Shown one piece after another: positions 52,061-60,976 of a stretch of 64,000 nucleotides of DNA; positions within the stretch are counted from its first letter, which is position 1; each line of letters opens with the position of its first letter. Made by a program: the position numbers and the translations under genes. This stretch comes from Pseudomonas fluorescens (lineage in GTDB: Bacteria; Pseudomonadota; Gammaproteobacteria; Pseudomonadales; Pseudomonadaceae): the NCBI RefSeq assembly GCF_902498065.1, contig NZ_CABVIR010000004.1:372001-436000 (forward strand), read 5' to 3'. The notes below the pieces were generated by a model that saw nothing but the letters and a program-made list of their open reading frames with translations, was not told the origin of the DNA and did no database searches.

Positions 52061-53407
52061 ATGAAGAAGAACAAAAACGCTCAGCTTATCTGCCAGTTGT
52101 CGGCGATTGCGGCAATGATGCTGGCCGGTAGCGTGCACGCGGCTGACGCGTTCAGCGCCGATTCCGAATGGATGACCGGCGATTGGGGTGGTGAGCGGAC
52201 CAAGCTGATCGAGCAGGGTATCGACATCAAGATGGACTACGTCGGTGAAGTGGGCGGCAACCTTCACGGCGGCTACAACAACGACAAGACGGCGCGTTAC
52301 GCCGACCAGTTTGGCCTGGGCGTGGCTCTGGACCTGCAAAAGTTGTGGGGCTGGGATAACACCCAGGCGAAGATCCAGCTGACCAACCGTAACGGCGAAA
52401 ACATCTCCAATGACCGTGTCGGCGACCCGCGTGCCGGCACCTTGAGTTCCTCCCAGGAAGTCTACGGTCGTGGCCATATGGTCCGTCTGACCCAGTTGTG
52501 GATCAAGCACCAGTTCCTCGACGGCAAACTGGACGTAAAGGCCGGTTACTTCGGTGAAGGCGAAGACTTCAACACCTTCCCGTGCGAGTTCCAGAACCTG
52601 GCGTTCTGCGGTTCCCAGGTGGGTAACTGGGCGACCAACATCTGGTACAACTGGCCGGTTAGCCAGGCGGCGGTCCGCGTGAAGTACAACATCTCGCCTG
52701 AGTTCTATGCGCAGATCGGCGCGTACAACCAGAACCCGTCGCAACTGGAGCACGGTAACGGCTTCAAGCTCAGCGGCAGTGGTACCAAGGGCACCGTGTT
52801 GCCGGTCGAACTGGTGTGGTTGCCGAACCCTAACAACCTGCCGGGCGAATACCGTGTCGGTTACTACAAAAGCACGGCCAAGGCCGATGACGTTCGTGAA
52901 GACGAAAACGGTGCTGATGCGGCCACCAGCGGCAACGCTTACCGCAGCCACAGCAGCAAGTCCGGGTACTGGTTCGTGGCGCAGCAGCAGCTGACCGACC
53001 ACAACGGTGACAAGAGCCGCGGCCTGACCGTTTCGGCCAACGCCACGTTCCACGACAAGGACACCAACATCGTCGACAACTACCAGTCGCTGATGCTGGT
53101 GTACAAAGGCCCGTTCGATGCCCGTCCGAAAGATGACGTTGGTATCGGTGCCGCCCGTATCCATGTCAACGATGACGTGAAGAAAAACGCCGAGCTGGTC
53201 AACGCCTCCAACAATGTCACTGACTATCAGGATCCAGCGTTCTCGCCACTGCGTAACACCGAGTACAACTACGAGATCAACTACGGCTTCCACGTTACCA
53301 ACTGGCTGACCGTGCGTCCCAACCTGCAGTACATCACTCACCCGGGCGGTGTGGATGAAGTCGATAACGCGCTGGTCGCCGGGGTGAAAATTCAGTCGGT
53401 GTTCTAA
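52061..53407 (+). CDS. oprB: Carbohydrate-selective porin OprB
   Basis: 448 residues. Signal peptide to about residue 28 (MKKNKNAQLICQLSAIAAMMLAGSVHA), then a 16-strand barrel with the OprB family start EWMTGDWGGERTKLIEQGIDIKMDYVGEVGGNLHGG and C-terminal VAGVKIQSVF. The outer-membrane channel for glucose and other sugars, feeding GtsA. Confidence 0.95.
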   Translation: MKKNKNAQLICQLSAIAAMMLAGSVHAADAFSADSEWMTGDWGGERTKLIEQGIDIKMDYVGEVGGNLHGGYNNDKTARYADQFGLGVALDLQKLWGWDNTQAKIQLTNRNGENISNDRVGDPRAGTLSSSQEVYGRGHMVRLTQLWIKHQFLDGKLDVKAGYFGEGEDFNTFPCEFQNLAFCGSQVGNWATNIWYNWPVSQAAVRVKYNISPEFYAQIGAYNQNPSQLEHGNGFKLSGSGTKGTVLPVELVWLPNPNNLPGEYRVGYYKSTAKADDVREDENGADAATSGNAYRSHSSKSGYWFVAQQQLTDHNGDKSRGLTVSANATFHDKDTNIVDNYQSLMLVYKGPFDARPKDDVGIGAARIHVNDDVKKNAELVNASNNVTDYQDPAFSPLRNTEYNYEINYGFHVTNWLTVRPNLQYITHPGGVDEVDNALVAGVKIQSVF

Positions 53408-53445
53408 CGCTGTTGCGATAAGCTCCTCTCTATGTGCGCATTTTT

Positions 53446-53475
53446 GCGGACAGCCCAGGCTGTCCGCTTTTTTTT
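53446..53475 (+). terminator. Intrinsic terminator after oprB
   Basis: GCGGACAGCC pairs with GGCTGTCCGC around a tight loop, followed by a run of eight T, 39 nt past the oprB stop. Confidence 0.93.
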
Positions 53476-53519
53476 GGGGCGGCGCCCCCCGGTAAAGATG
53501 ATTTTCAGGACCGTGGCAC

Positions 53520-54374
53520 ATGCATGAGCATCCGCTACAACGCTTCTTCAAATCCTTGCGCGAACGTCCGGTGTTTGCGTGGGAGCGCTATCAGATGCGC
53601 GACGTGTTGGTGATCGATCATCGGCTGTGTCAGGCGGTGTTCAGTCGTCAGGGGGCGCAGTTGCTGCACTTCCAGCCCAAGGGCCAGAAGCCCTGGCTCT
53701 GGTGCGCGGCGAAGTGGCCGCACGTCGGTGCGATTCGCGGCGGTGTGCCGGTGTGCTGGCCGTGGTACGGACGGCATCCGAGCGAAAACGCCTGGCCGTC
53801 CCATGGCTGGGCACGGTTGCTGGACTGGAAACTCCTCGACAGCAGTCATGACGACGATGGCGTGCGCCTGCACTGGCAACTGCAGTTGTGCGACTGGCAA
53901 GTAGACCTGCATGCCCACCTTGGCGAACGCATGGAGTTGCGCCTGAGCACCGAGCATCAAGACAGCCTGCCGTGCCAATTGAGTCAGGCTTTGCACGCCT
54001 ATTGGCGTATTGGTGATGTCGGTGAGATAGCGCTGTCTGGGCTCGATGGGGCGCAAGGTTATGACCAGTTGAACCGCCAGGTTTGCCAGCAGGAAGGCGA
54101 GTTGCGGGTGGAGGGCGGCTGTCAGCGAGTGTTCCAGCATGACGGCGAATTGCAGCTCAAGGACCATGCCTGGCAGCGGGAATTGTGTATCGATACCGGG
54201 GACACCGCCGACACGGTGGTCTGGCATCCCGGGACGCGGCCGCTATTGGGCGTCAGTTGGAACGAGATTTCCGAGTTTGTCTGTGTGGAGGCGGCGAGCG
54301 GCGGGACCGATAGCTTGAGCCTGGCGCCGGGGCAGAAGGCGCATTTGAGTTTGCAGGCAAGGGTCGGGGCTTAG
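53520..54374 (+). CDS. D-hexose-6-phosphate mutarotase (aldose 1-epimerase family, YeaD type)
   Basis: 284 residues, beta-sandwich galactose-mutarotase fold. Typical blocks: AVFSRQGAQLLHFQPKGQKPWLWCA, IRGGVPVCWPWYGRHP, PSHGWARLLDWKL, ALHAYWRIGDVGEIALSGLDG, and VVWHPGT. Equilibrates glucose-6-phosphate anomers for Zwf. In P. putida the corresponding gene also lies between oprB and hexR. Confidence 0.9.
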   Translation: MHEHPLQRFFKSLRERPVFAWERYQMRDVLVIDHRLCQAVFSRQGAQLLHFQPKGQKPWLWCAAKWPHVGAIRGGVPVCWPWYGRHPSENAWPSHGWARLLDWKLLDSSHDDDGVRLHWQLQLCDWQVDLHAHLGERMELRLSTEHQDSLPCQLSQALHAYWRIGDVGEIALSGLDGAQGYDQLNRQVCQQEGELRVEGGCQRVFQHDGELQLKDHAWQRELCIDTGDTADTVVWHPGTRPLLGVSWNEISEFVCVEAASGGTDSLSLAPGQKAHLSLQARVGA

Positions 54375-54398
54375 CTCAAATTCTGCGGTGTTGCACCG

Positions 54399-54499
54399 GG
54401 CCTCATCGCGGGCAAGCCCGCTCCCACAGGTTCGGTGGCAGTCGCAGGTTTTGTGCTCGACACGGACACTGTGGGAGCGGGCTTGCCCGCGATGAGGCC
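54399..54499. repeat. REP pair with 30-bp perfect arms after the mutarotase
   Basis: The arms 54399-54428 and 54470-54499 are exact reverse complements over 30 nt, including outer GGCCTCATCG and the REP core GGGCAAGCCCGCTCCCACA. It lies between convergent mutarotase and hexR genes. Confidence 0.94.
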
Positions 54500-54523
54500 A
54501 GATCAGGCTATGAAGATATTGGC

Positions 54524-55393
54524 CTAGTTGAACTCATCCCCCACCGGATACCTGCTCGCATTCAAACTCTCTTTGATCTTGCGCAAATGCGGTTGGAAAT
54601 CCACACCGCGGCGCAACGTCATGCCGGTCGCCAGCACGTCGAGCACAGTCAACTGAATGATCCGCGACGTCATCGGCATGTAGATGTCGGTGTCTTCCGG
54701 CAATGGAATGTTCAGACTCAGCGTACTGGCCTTGGCCAGCGGTGAACCTTCGGCGGTCAGACCGAGCACCGAAGCACCGTTTTCCCGGGCGATACGCGCC
54801 ACTTCCACCAGTTCGCGGGTACGACCGGTGTAGGAAATGATCACGAACAACTCACCGGTGTGGGCCACCGACGCGATCATGCGCTGCATCAACACATCCG
54901 CATGGGCGGTGACGGCCAGGTTGAAACGGAAGAATTTGTGCTGCGCGTCGAGCGCCACCGGGGCCGAGGCGCCGAGGCCGAAGAAGTGGATCTGCCGGGC
55001 CTGGATCAACAGGTCGACGGCGCGGCTGATCAGGTTCGGGTCGAGCGCCTGCAAGGCACTGTCCAGTGAGGCGATGGCGCTGCCGAAAATCTTCTTGGTA
55101 TAGGCTTCCGGGTTGTCGTCGGCCTCGACCGCACGGCTGACATACGCCGCACCACTGGCCAGGCTCTGGGCCAGTTGCAGCTTGAGCTCCGGGTAGCCGC
55201 TGACGCCGAACGAACGGCAGAAACGGTTGACCGTCGGCTCGCTGACCTTGGAGGCCTGGGCGAGGGCGGCGATGCTGAACCGGGTGGCCTGCTCTGGGTT
55301 GAGCAGGATCACTTCGGCAACTTTGCGTTCTGCCTTGTTCAGGTCTTCAAGGCGATTCTGGATCTGTTCCAGTAAATTTCGCACGCGGTCCAT
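54524..55393 (-). CDS. hexR: Transcriptional regulator HexR (MurR/RpiR family)
   Basis: 289 residues. N-terminal HTH_6 domain (about 1-77; SIAALAQASKVSEPTVNRFCRSFGVSGYPELK) and a C-terminal SIS sugar-phosphate domain (about 125-265; FFGLGASAPVALDAQHKFFR, FVIISYTGRTRELVEVARIARENGASVLGLT). Binds 2-keto-3-deoxy-6-phosphogluconate and then releases zwf, edd and gap. Divergent from zwf, whose control region it shares. Confidence 0.95.
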   Translation of the reverse strand: MDRVRNLLEQIQNRLEDLNKAERKVAEVILLNPEQATRFSIAALAQASKVSEPTVNRFCRSFGVSGYPELKLQLAQSLASGAAYVSRAVEADDNPEAYTKKIFGSAIASLDSALQALDPNLISRAVDLLIQARQIHFFGLGASAPVALDAQHKFFRFNLAVTAHADVLMQRMIASVAHTGELFVIISYTGRTRELVEVARIARENGASVLGLTAEGSPLAKASTLSLNIPLPEDTDIYMPMTSRIIQLTVLDVLATGMTLRRGVDFQPHLRKIKESLNASRYPVGDEFN

Positions 55394-55542
55394 ATGGTTT
55401 CCTAGGTTCGCCTACAAGAGTGCTCTGCGATGCAAGCAAGCGTGCTGCTATGCAAATTGGGACTTTGATACTGCCCCAAACGGTGGCCTATCCTACTGAT
55501 GGCTCCGACCGACCACCACTCGGAATCTGTATTTTGCGAAAA

Positions 55543-55561
55543 TGTTGTGGTTATTACTACA
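55543..55561. promoter_or_regulatory. HexR operator of zwf
   Basis: TGTTGT-N7-ACTACA is an imperfect dyad; read as TTGT-N7-ACTA it departs from TTGT-N7-ACAA by one base. It lies 66 nt upstream of zwf in the hexR-zwf gap. Confidence 0.65.
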
Positions 55562-55613
55562 TTTTTGCTTGAGCGATGCCTTGAAAAAAGGTATTTGTAG
55601 CTTAACTTGATAA

Positions 55614-55621
55614 AAGAACAA
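55614..55621 (+). promoter_or_regulatory. CA motif (Hfq/Crc) at zwf
   Basis: AAGAACAA, 5 nt before the ATG of zwf, in place of an evident purine-rich Shine-Dalgarno. Confidence 0.55.
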
Positions 55622-55626
55622 ACATC

Positions 55627-57096
55627 ATGCCTTCGATTACGGTTGAACCGTGCACCTTTGCCTTGTTCGGCGCGCTTGGCGATCTGGCCCTGCGCAAGCT
55701 GTTTCCTGCCCTCTATCAACTCGATGGTGCGGGCCTGCTGCACGAAGACACGCGCATCATCGGGCTGGCCCGTGAGCCCGGCAGTGAGCAGGAGCATCTG
55801 GCGTTCATCGCTGCCGAGCTGCGCCGCTACGTCGGTGCCAAAGAGCTGGATGAAGCGGTGGTCGAACGCTTTCTGGCTCGCCTGACCTATCTGCACGTCG
55901 ATTTCCTCAAGTCCGAAGACTATGTGGCCCTGGCCGAAATGGCCGGCAGCGCTCAACGAGTGATTGCCTATTTCGCCACGCCAGCCGCCGTTTATGGCGC
56001 GATCTGCGAGAACCTGGCGAAGGTCGGCCTGGCCGAGAACACCCGTGTGGTGCTGGAAAAACCCATCGGCTCGGACCTCGAATCCTCGCGCAAGGTCAAC
56101 GACGCCGTGGCGCAGTTCTTCCCGGAGAACCGCACCTACCGCATCGACCACTACCTGGGCAAAGAGACCGTTCAAAACCTCATCGCCCTGCGTTTCGCCA
56201 ACAGCCTGTTCGAAACCCAGTGGAACCAGAATTATATTTCCCACGTGGAAATCACCGTGGCCGAAAAGGTCGGGATCGAAGGCCGCTGGGGCTACTTCGA
56301 CAAGGCCGGTCAGCTGCGGGACATGATCCAGAATCACCTGCTGCAACTGCTTTGCCTGATCGCCATGGACCCGCCGGCCGACCTGTCCGCCGACAGTATT
56401 CGTGACGAGAAAGTCAAAGTGCTCAAGGCGCTGGCGCCGATCAGTCCGGAAGGCCTGACTACCCAAGTGGTGCGCGGCCAGTACATCGCCGGTTACAGCG
56501 AAGGCAAACCGGTTCCCGGCTACCTGGAAGAACCGAATTCCAATACCCAGAGCGACACCGAAACTTTCGTTGCCCTGCGGGCCGACATCCGCAACTGGCG
56601 TTGGGCCGGCGTGCCGTTTTACTTGCGTACCGGCAAGCGCATGCCGCAGAAACTGTCGCAGATCGTCATCCACTTCAAGGAACCGTCGCACTACATCTTC
56701 GCCCCCGAGCAGCGCCTGCAAATCAGCAACAAGCTGATTATCCGCCTGCAACCGGACGAAGGCATTTCCTTGCGCGTGATGACCAAAGAACAAGGCCTGG
56801 ACAAGGGCATGCAGCTGCGCAGCGGTCCGTTGCAGCTGAATTTTTCCGACACCTGGCGCAGCGCACGGATTCCCGATGCCTACGAGCGGTTGTTGCTGGA
56901 AGTGATGCGCGGCAATCAGAACCTGTTTGTCCGTAAAGATGAAATCGAAGCCGCGTGGAAGTGGTGTGACCAGTTGATTGCCGGGTGGAAAAAATCCGGT
57001 GATGCGCCCAAGCCGTACGCGGCCGGGTCCTGGGGACCGATGAGCTCCATTGCTCTGATCACGCGGGACGGGAGGTCGTGGTATGGCGATATCTGA
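55627..57096 (+). CDS. zwf: Glucose-6-phosphate 1-dehydrogenase
   Basis: 489 residues. Coenzyme-binding GALGDLALRKLFPALYQL and substrate-binding RIDHYLGKETVQNL (catalytic His and Lys) are present; C-terminal domain is complete. Catalyses the first oxidative step to 6-phosphogluconolactone. Overlaps pgl by 14 nt. Confidence 0.96.
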   Translation: MPSITVEPCTFALFGALGDLALRKLFPALYQLDGAGLLHEDTRIIGLAREPGSEQEHLAFIAAELRRYVGAKELDEAVVERFLARLTYLHVDFLKSEDYVALAEMAGSAQRVIAYFATPAAVYGAICENLAKVGLAENTRVVLEKPIGSDLESSRKVNDAVAQFFPENRTYRIDHYLGKETVQNLIALRFANSLFETQWNQNYISHVEITVAEKVGIEGRWGYFDKAGQLRDMIQNHLLQLLCLIAMDPPADLSADSIRDEKVKVLKALAPISPEGLTTQVVRGQYIAGYSEGKPVPGYLEEPNSNTQSDTETFVALRADIRNWRWAGVPFYLRTGKRMPQKLSQIVIHFKEPSHYIFAPEQRLQISNKLIIRLQPDEGISLRVMTKEQGLDKGMQLRSGPLQLNFSDTWRSARIPDAYERLLLEVMRGNQNLFVRKDEIEAAWKWCDQLIAGWKKSGDAPKPYAAGSWGPMSSIALITRDGRSWYGDI

Positions 57097-57796
57097 TTTG
57101 CAACTGCCGCAGGGCGTCAGCGCCCATGCGTTCAAAAGCCCGGTGCTGCTGGCCGAAGGCCTGGCACTGAAGGTGGCCAGGCAATTGAGCGACGCGATTG
57201 ATGCTCAAGGCACGGCCACGCTGGTGGTGTCCGGCGGACGCAGTCCGGTGGCGTTTTTCCAGCACCTGGCCAAGCAGACGCTGGACTGGTCGAACGTGGT
57301 GGTCAGCCTGGCGGACGAGCGCTGGGTGCCGGTTGAACATGCCGACAGCAATGCCGGTCTGCTCAAGCGTTACCTGTTGCAAGGCCCGGCGGCCAAGGCT
57401 CAGTTCCTGAGTCTGTACAGCGCCAGCGCGAACCTGGAACAAGCGGCCGAACAGGCTGATCGCTTGCTCGCCGAGCTACCGGCGATTGACGTGTTGGTAC
57501 TGGGCATGGGCGATGACGGTCACACCGCGTCGCTGTTCCCGAACAGCCCGAACCTGGCCGATGCCTTGAAATCCGACGGCAAACGTCGTTGCTACCCGAT
57601 GCTGGCGCCGACCGTACCGCATCAGCGCCTGACCATGAGTCGCGCGCTGCTGGCTTCGGCCAAACACACTGTTCTATCGATTTCCGGTCAGTCCAAGCTG
57701 ACCACCCTGAGTGCCGCATTGGCCGGTGACGATGTCGCCGCCATGCCGATTCGCGCGTTTCTGCAACCCACGTTAGAGATTTACTGGTGCCCATGA
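57083..57796 (+). CDS. pgl: 6-phosphogluconolactonase
   Basis: 237 residues of the NagB-like DevB type. Family blocks: TLVVSGGRSPVAFFQHLA, VVVSLADERWVPVEHADSNAGLLKRYLL, and VLGMGDDGHTASLFPNSPN. Hydrolyses the lactone made by Zwf. Its end lies just upstream of the eda start. Confidence 0.95.
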   Translation: MAISDLQLPQGVSAHAFKSPVLLAEGLALKVARQLSDAIDAQGTATLVVSGGRSPVAFFQHLAKQTLDWSNVVVSLADERWVPVEHADSNAGLLKRYLLQGPAAKAQFLSLYSASANLEQAAEQADRLLAELPAIDVLVLGMGDDGHTASLFPNSPNLADALKSDGKRRCYPMLAPTVPHQRLTMSRALLASAKHTVLSISGQSKLTTLSAALAGDDVAAMPIRAFLQPTLEIYWCP

Positions 57797-57813
57797 GCCA
57801 AGGAACAGCCGCT

Positions 57814-58479
57814 ATGACAACCCCATCCCCGACCGTTTCCATGGCGGACAAAGTTGCCCTGATCGACAGCCTCTGCGCCAAGGCGCGGATTCTGCCGGTG
57901 ATCACCATCGCTCGTGAACAGGACGTGCTGCCGCTGGCCGACGCCCTCGCGGCCGGTGGCCTGACAGCCCTGGAAGTGACCCTGCGTTCGCAGTTCGGCC
58001 TCAAGGCCATCCAGATCCTGCGCGAGCAGCGTCCGGAATTGGTGACCGGTGCCGGCACCGTGCTCGATCGCCACATGCTGGCCGCCGCAGAAGCCGCCGG
58101 TTCGCAGTTCATTGTCACGCCGGGCATCACCCGTGACTTGCTCGAGGCCAGCGTCAGCAGCCCGATTCCGCTGTTGCCAGGCATCAGCAACGCCTCGGGC
58201 ATCATGGAAGGCTACGGTCTGGGCTATCGCCGCTTCAAGCTGTTCCCAGCGGAAGTCAGCGGCGGCGTCGCGGCAATCAAAGCCTTGGGCGGTCCGTTCG
58301 GCGAAGTGAAATTCTGCCCGACCGGCGGTGTCAGCCCGGCTAACATCAAGAGCTACATGGCGTTGAAAAACGTGATGTGCGTGGGCGGTAGCTGGATGCT
58401 TGATCCGGAGTGGATCAAGAACGGCGACTGGGCCCGCATTCAGGAATGCACCGCCGAGGCCTTGGCGCTGCTGGACTGA
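57814..58479 (+). CDS. eda: 2-dehydro-3-deoxy-phosphogluconate aldolase
   Basis: 221 residues from the ATG at 57814, preceded by AAGGA at suitable distance; GTG at 57787 and ATG at 57793 are alternatives in the same frame. Class I aldolase: Glu in ALEVTLRS, Schiff-base Lys in YRRFKLFPAE, phosphate loop CPTGGVSPANI. Splits KDPG into pyruvate and glyceraldehyde-3-phosphate. A terminator follows. Confidence 0.96.
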   Translation: MTTPSPTVSMADKVALIDSLCAKARILPVITIAREQDVLPLADALAAGGLTALEVTLRSQFGLKAIQILREQRPELVTGAGTVLDRHMLAAAEAAGSQFIVTPGITRDLLEASVSSPIPLLPGISNASGIMEGYGLGYRRFKLFPAEVSGGVAAIKALGGPFGEVKFCPTGGVSPANIKSYMALKNVMCVGGSWMLDPEWIKNGDWARIQECTAEALALLD

Positions 58480-58520
58480 TTTGCTTTTACCCAACACTTC
58501 GTTGTGTGTTCTACGGCTTT

Positions 58521-58553
58521 ACGGTGCGCTTGGTCGGTGCACCGTTTTTTTTT
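58521..58553 (+). terminator. Intrinsic terminator of zwf-pgl-eda
   Basis: ACGGTGC pairs with GCACCGT around a 12-nt loop, followed by a run of eight or more T, 42 nt past eda. Confidence 0.9.
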
Positions 58554-58661
58554 GCCCAACGAAAAACCATTCTCCTGCAGGACATCACGCGATACATAGT
58601 TACCGCCTCTCGCCGCTGATCCAGCGTTAACCTGCGTTCATCTTATGGAAGAGAGAGCGTC

Positions 58662-59387
58662 ATGGTCGCCACCCCCCCAGTTGCATCCCCACCGCCGGCT
58701 TACCTGCTGTCACCCGAACAGATCGCCGGCCCGTATTTTCGCAACCCGAAACTGATCAGGCGAAACATCAGCGAAGGCCTGGACGGGATTCCGTTGGTGC
58801 TGCGGCTGACGATCATCGATGCGATGACCCATGAACCCGTCAACGGGGCCATCGTTGATATCTGGCATTGCAATGCTCGCGGCGCCTATTCGGGGTGGAG
58901 CAAAATCAACCCGGACAATGAAGTCGACGTCGGCGATATCGGCGCGATTGCGCGTACCGACGACGACACTTATCTGCGCGGCGGGCAGTTCACGGACCCA
59001 AATGGCATCGTGCGCTTTACCACGATTTATCCAGGGTTCTATGCCGGCCGCGCGCTGCACATTCACGTCGCGGTCCGAGTCACCGCCGGCAACAACTATC
59101 TCGAAGAGCGCCACGTCGCCTGGGTCGGCCAACTGTACTTTCCCGAAGTGGCCTCGCGCTCGGTGCTCAATGCCAGGGAGTACCGTGGTCGAACCGTCAC
59201 CGCGCTGACCAACGACGAGGATTACTACTACGCCACCATGGGCGGCGAAGCCTCGACCCTGAACGTTCACACCCTCGGTCGAGATTCGAAGGAAGACGGC
59301 TTTTTTGGGCACATGACCATTGGCATCGACACGTTCGCGGCCTCATCACAGATCAAACCGGAGGACTTCGACAAGTACACCGTGTGA
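58662..59387 (+). CDS. Intradiol ring-cleavage dioxygenase-like protein
   Basis: 241 residues. The intradiol fold with Fe ligands appears as Tyr in IWHCNARGAYSGW and Tyr, His and His in TIYPGFYAGRALHIHVAV. This resembles the single-chain TIYPGWY-RGR-HIH subtype found in many soil bacteria and fungi rather than PcaG/PcaH or CatA. No signal peptide is seen. No aromatic-degradation genes surround it, so the substrate is unknown. Convergent with the aminotransferase gene, 2 nt between the stops. Confidence 0.82.
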   Translation: MVATPPVASPPPAYLLSPEQIAGPYFRNPKLIRRNISEGLDGIPLVLRLTIIDAMTHEPVNGAIVDIWHCNARGAYSGWSKINPDNEVDVGDIGAIARTDDDTYLRGGQFTDPNGIVRFTTIYPGFYAGRALHIHVAVRVTAGNNYLEERHVAWVGQLYFPEVASRSVLNAREYRGRTVTALTNDEDYYYATMGGEASTLNVHTLGRDSKEDGFFGHMTIGIDTFAASSQIKPEDFDKYTV

Positions 59388-59389
59388 CG

Positions 59390-60571
59390 TCAGCGCAGTT
59401 CGTTCAGTGCCGTGCTCAGCGTGTCCATGTCTGCTGCGGTAGTGGTCAGCCCCGGCGTGATGCGGATGCACGGGCCACTCGCTGCACCGCTACGCACCAC
59501 GGTAAACAGGTTGTAGTCCTTGAGCAGCCGCTCGGCCATCGCTTGTTGGTCGGCATGCCGGGTAAAGCGCATCGACGTGATGCCGCAATACAGTTGCGGG
59601 TCGTCCGGGGTCATCACGTCGATGCCCGGCAAGTCACGCACGGCGCTGACCCAGCGGTTGCGCAGGTAATTGAGCCGGGCGCCCTTGGCGGCGGAACCGC
59701 CCATCGCCCGATGCTCTTCGAACACCAGCGGCAGGGTCAGCAGCGCCGGAATGTTGGGCGTGCTGTATGGCGTGCGGGCGCGAATGTCGGTGACCGGGAA
59801 ATGCATTTCGCCCATGTCCGGGTCGATGTCGGCGAGGCGCTCCGGGGCGATGTAGATGAAGCCCAGGGTCAGCGGCGCACCGATCCATTTGTGCAGGTTG
59901 AAACCGGCGAATGCGATGCCGAGGTCATCGAGGTTGAACTCGATCTGGCCGAGCGCATGGGCGCCGTCGAGAATCACGTCGATCCCGTGTTCCCTGCCGG
60001 CGGCAGCAATCGCCCGCACCGGCATCACCAGACCGGTGCGGTGAGTGACGTGAGTCAGGGCCATCAGTTTGAGCTTTGGGTATCGCACGAAGGCGTCGCG
60101 GTAAGTCGCCAGCAAACTGTCGAAACTGGCGGGGTGTGCATGTTCGATCTCGATCACTTCCACGCCGCGATGCCTGGCCAGCCAACGCATCGCGCCTTTG
60201 ACCGTGTCGTATTCCAGATCGCAGATCAGTACCTGGTCACCGGGTTGCAGGCGATTGTAATTGCGGATCAGCGATTGCAAACCGTCCGAGGCGTTGCGGG
60301 TGAAGGCGACGGATTCGGCCGTTACGCCCATCAGGTCGGCGAGCTGCGCGCGAACCTGTTCGTTTTCACCCTGTTCGAAACGCTGGCGCACATGCACCGA
60401 GTTGCCGCGGTTGATGAGTTCGATGTTGTGCTGGTATTCCTCGACCACCGTGCGCGACATGCGACCGAAGTAACCGTTCTCAAGGTTGATCGGGCCGGGT
60501 TCGACGGCATAGCGGTCGGCAAAGGTTTGCCAAAACAATTCATCACGGGCGCGGCGGGTGTTATCGGGCAT
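59390..60571 (-). CDS. Class V aminotransferase (isopenicillin N epimerase / PvdN-like)
   Basis: 393 residues, PLP fold type I. The PLP Lys is in FNLHKWIGAPLTLGFIYI; DGAHALGQIEFNLDDL carries the PLP-interacting Asp and His. N-terminal half (ENGYFGRMSRTVVEEYQHNIELINRGNSVHVRQRFEQ) resembles PvdN and egtE-like enzymes. Unlike pyoverdine PvdN there is no Tat signal, so it should be cytoplasmic. Substrate unknown. The DUF3820 gene ends close upstream on the same strand. Confidence 0.85.
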   Translation of the reverse strand: MPDNTRRARDELFWQTFADRYAVEPGPINLENGYFGRMSRTVVEEYQHNIELINRGNSVHVRQRFEQGENEQVRAQLADLMGVTAESVAFTRNASDGLQSLIRNYNRLQPGDQVLICDLEYDTVKGAMRWLARHRGVEVIEIEHAHPASFDSLLATYRDAFVRYPKLKLMALTHVTHRTGLVMPVRAIAAAGREHGIDVILDGAHALGQIEFNLDDLGIAFAGFNLHKWIGAPLTLGFIYIAPERLADIDPDMGEMHFPVTDIRARTPYSTPNIPALLTLPLVFEEHRAMGGSAAKGARLNYLRNRWVSAVRDLPGIDVMTPDDPQLYCGITSMRFTRHADQQAMAERLLKDYNLFTVVRSGAASGPCIRITPGLTTTAADMDTLSTALNELR

Positions 60572-60580
60572 AGGGACGGC

Positions 60581-60817
60581 TCAGTGGCGGGGGGCGGGTT
60601 TACCGTGCTTGGCGCGCAGCGGTTCAAGCAGCTCCGACAAGCCGTTGTGATCGATTTCCTGCATCAGGGCCAGCAGTCCGCCCAGTTCGCCATGGGGGAA
60701 GCCTTCTCGGGCGAACCAGTTCAGGTAGGGGCCGGGCAGGTCGGCAATGATGCGGCCCTTGTATTTGCCGAAGGGCATTTCGCGGGTAATCAGCAGTTCG
60801 AGCTTTTCAGGGTTCAT
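60581..60817 (-). CDS. DUF3820 family protein
   Basis: 78 residues (MNPEKLELLITREMPFGKYKGRIIADLPGPYLNWFAREGFPHGELGGLLALMQEIDHNG). The MPFGKYKG...LP..YL.W....GFP.G.LG pattern defines DUF3820. Function unknown; small, basic C-terminus. It is followed after 9 nt by the aminotransferase gene, so they are probably co-transcribed. Confidence 0.85.
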   Translation of the reverse strand: MNPEKLELLITREMPFGKYKGRIIADLPGPYLNWFAREGFPHGELGGLLALMQEIDHNGLSELLEPLRAKHGKPAPRH

Positions 60818-60976
60818 CAGTCAGTCGTCTTGAATCGGTCAGTCTGGAAAATACAGGCATTCTGCATGCAGGCCAATTGACAGATCATGCAAATAACGCG
60901 GATACAGATTTCAGCTATAAAGTTAAGTGATTGAAATATAACGAATAAATTATCAATTCAAAGCTGGCATGCAGGG

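Noticed and set aside
58400..58630. Small frames in the eda-dioxygenase gap
   Set aside because: They read through the eda terminator and have no ribosome-binding site or family pattern.
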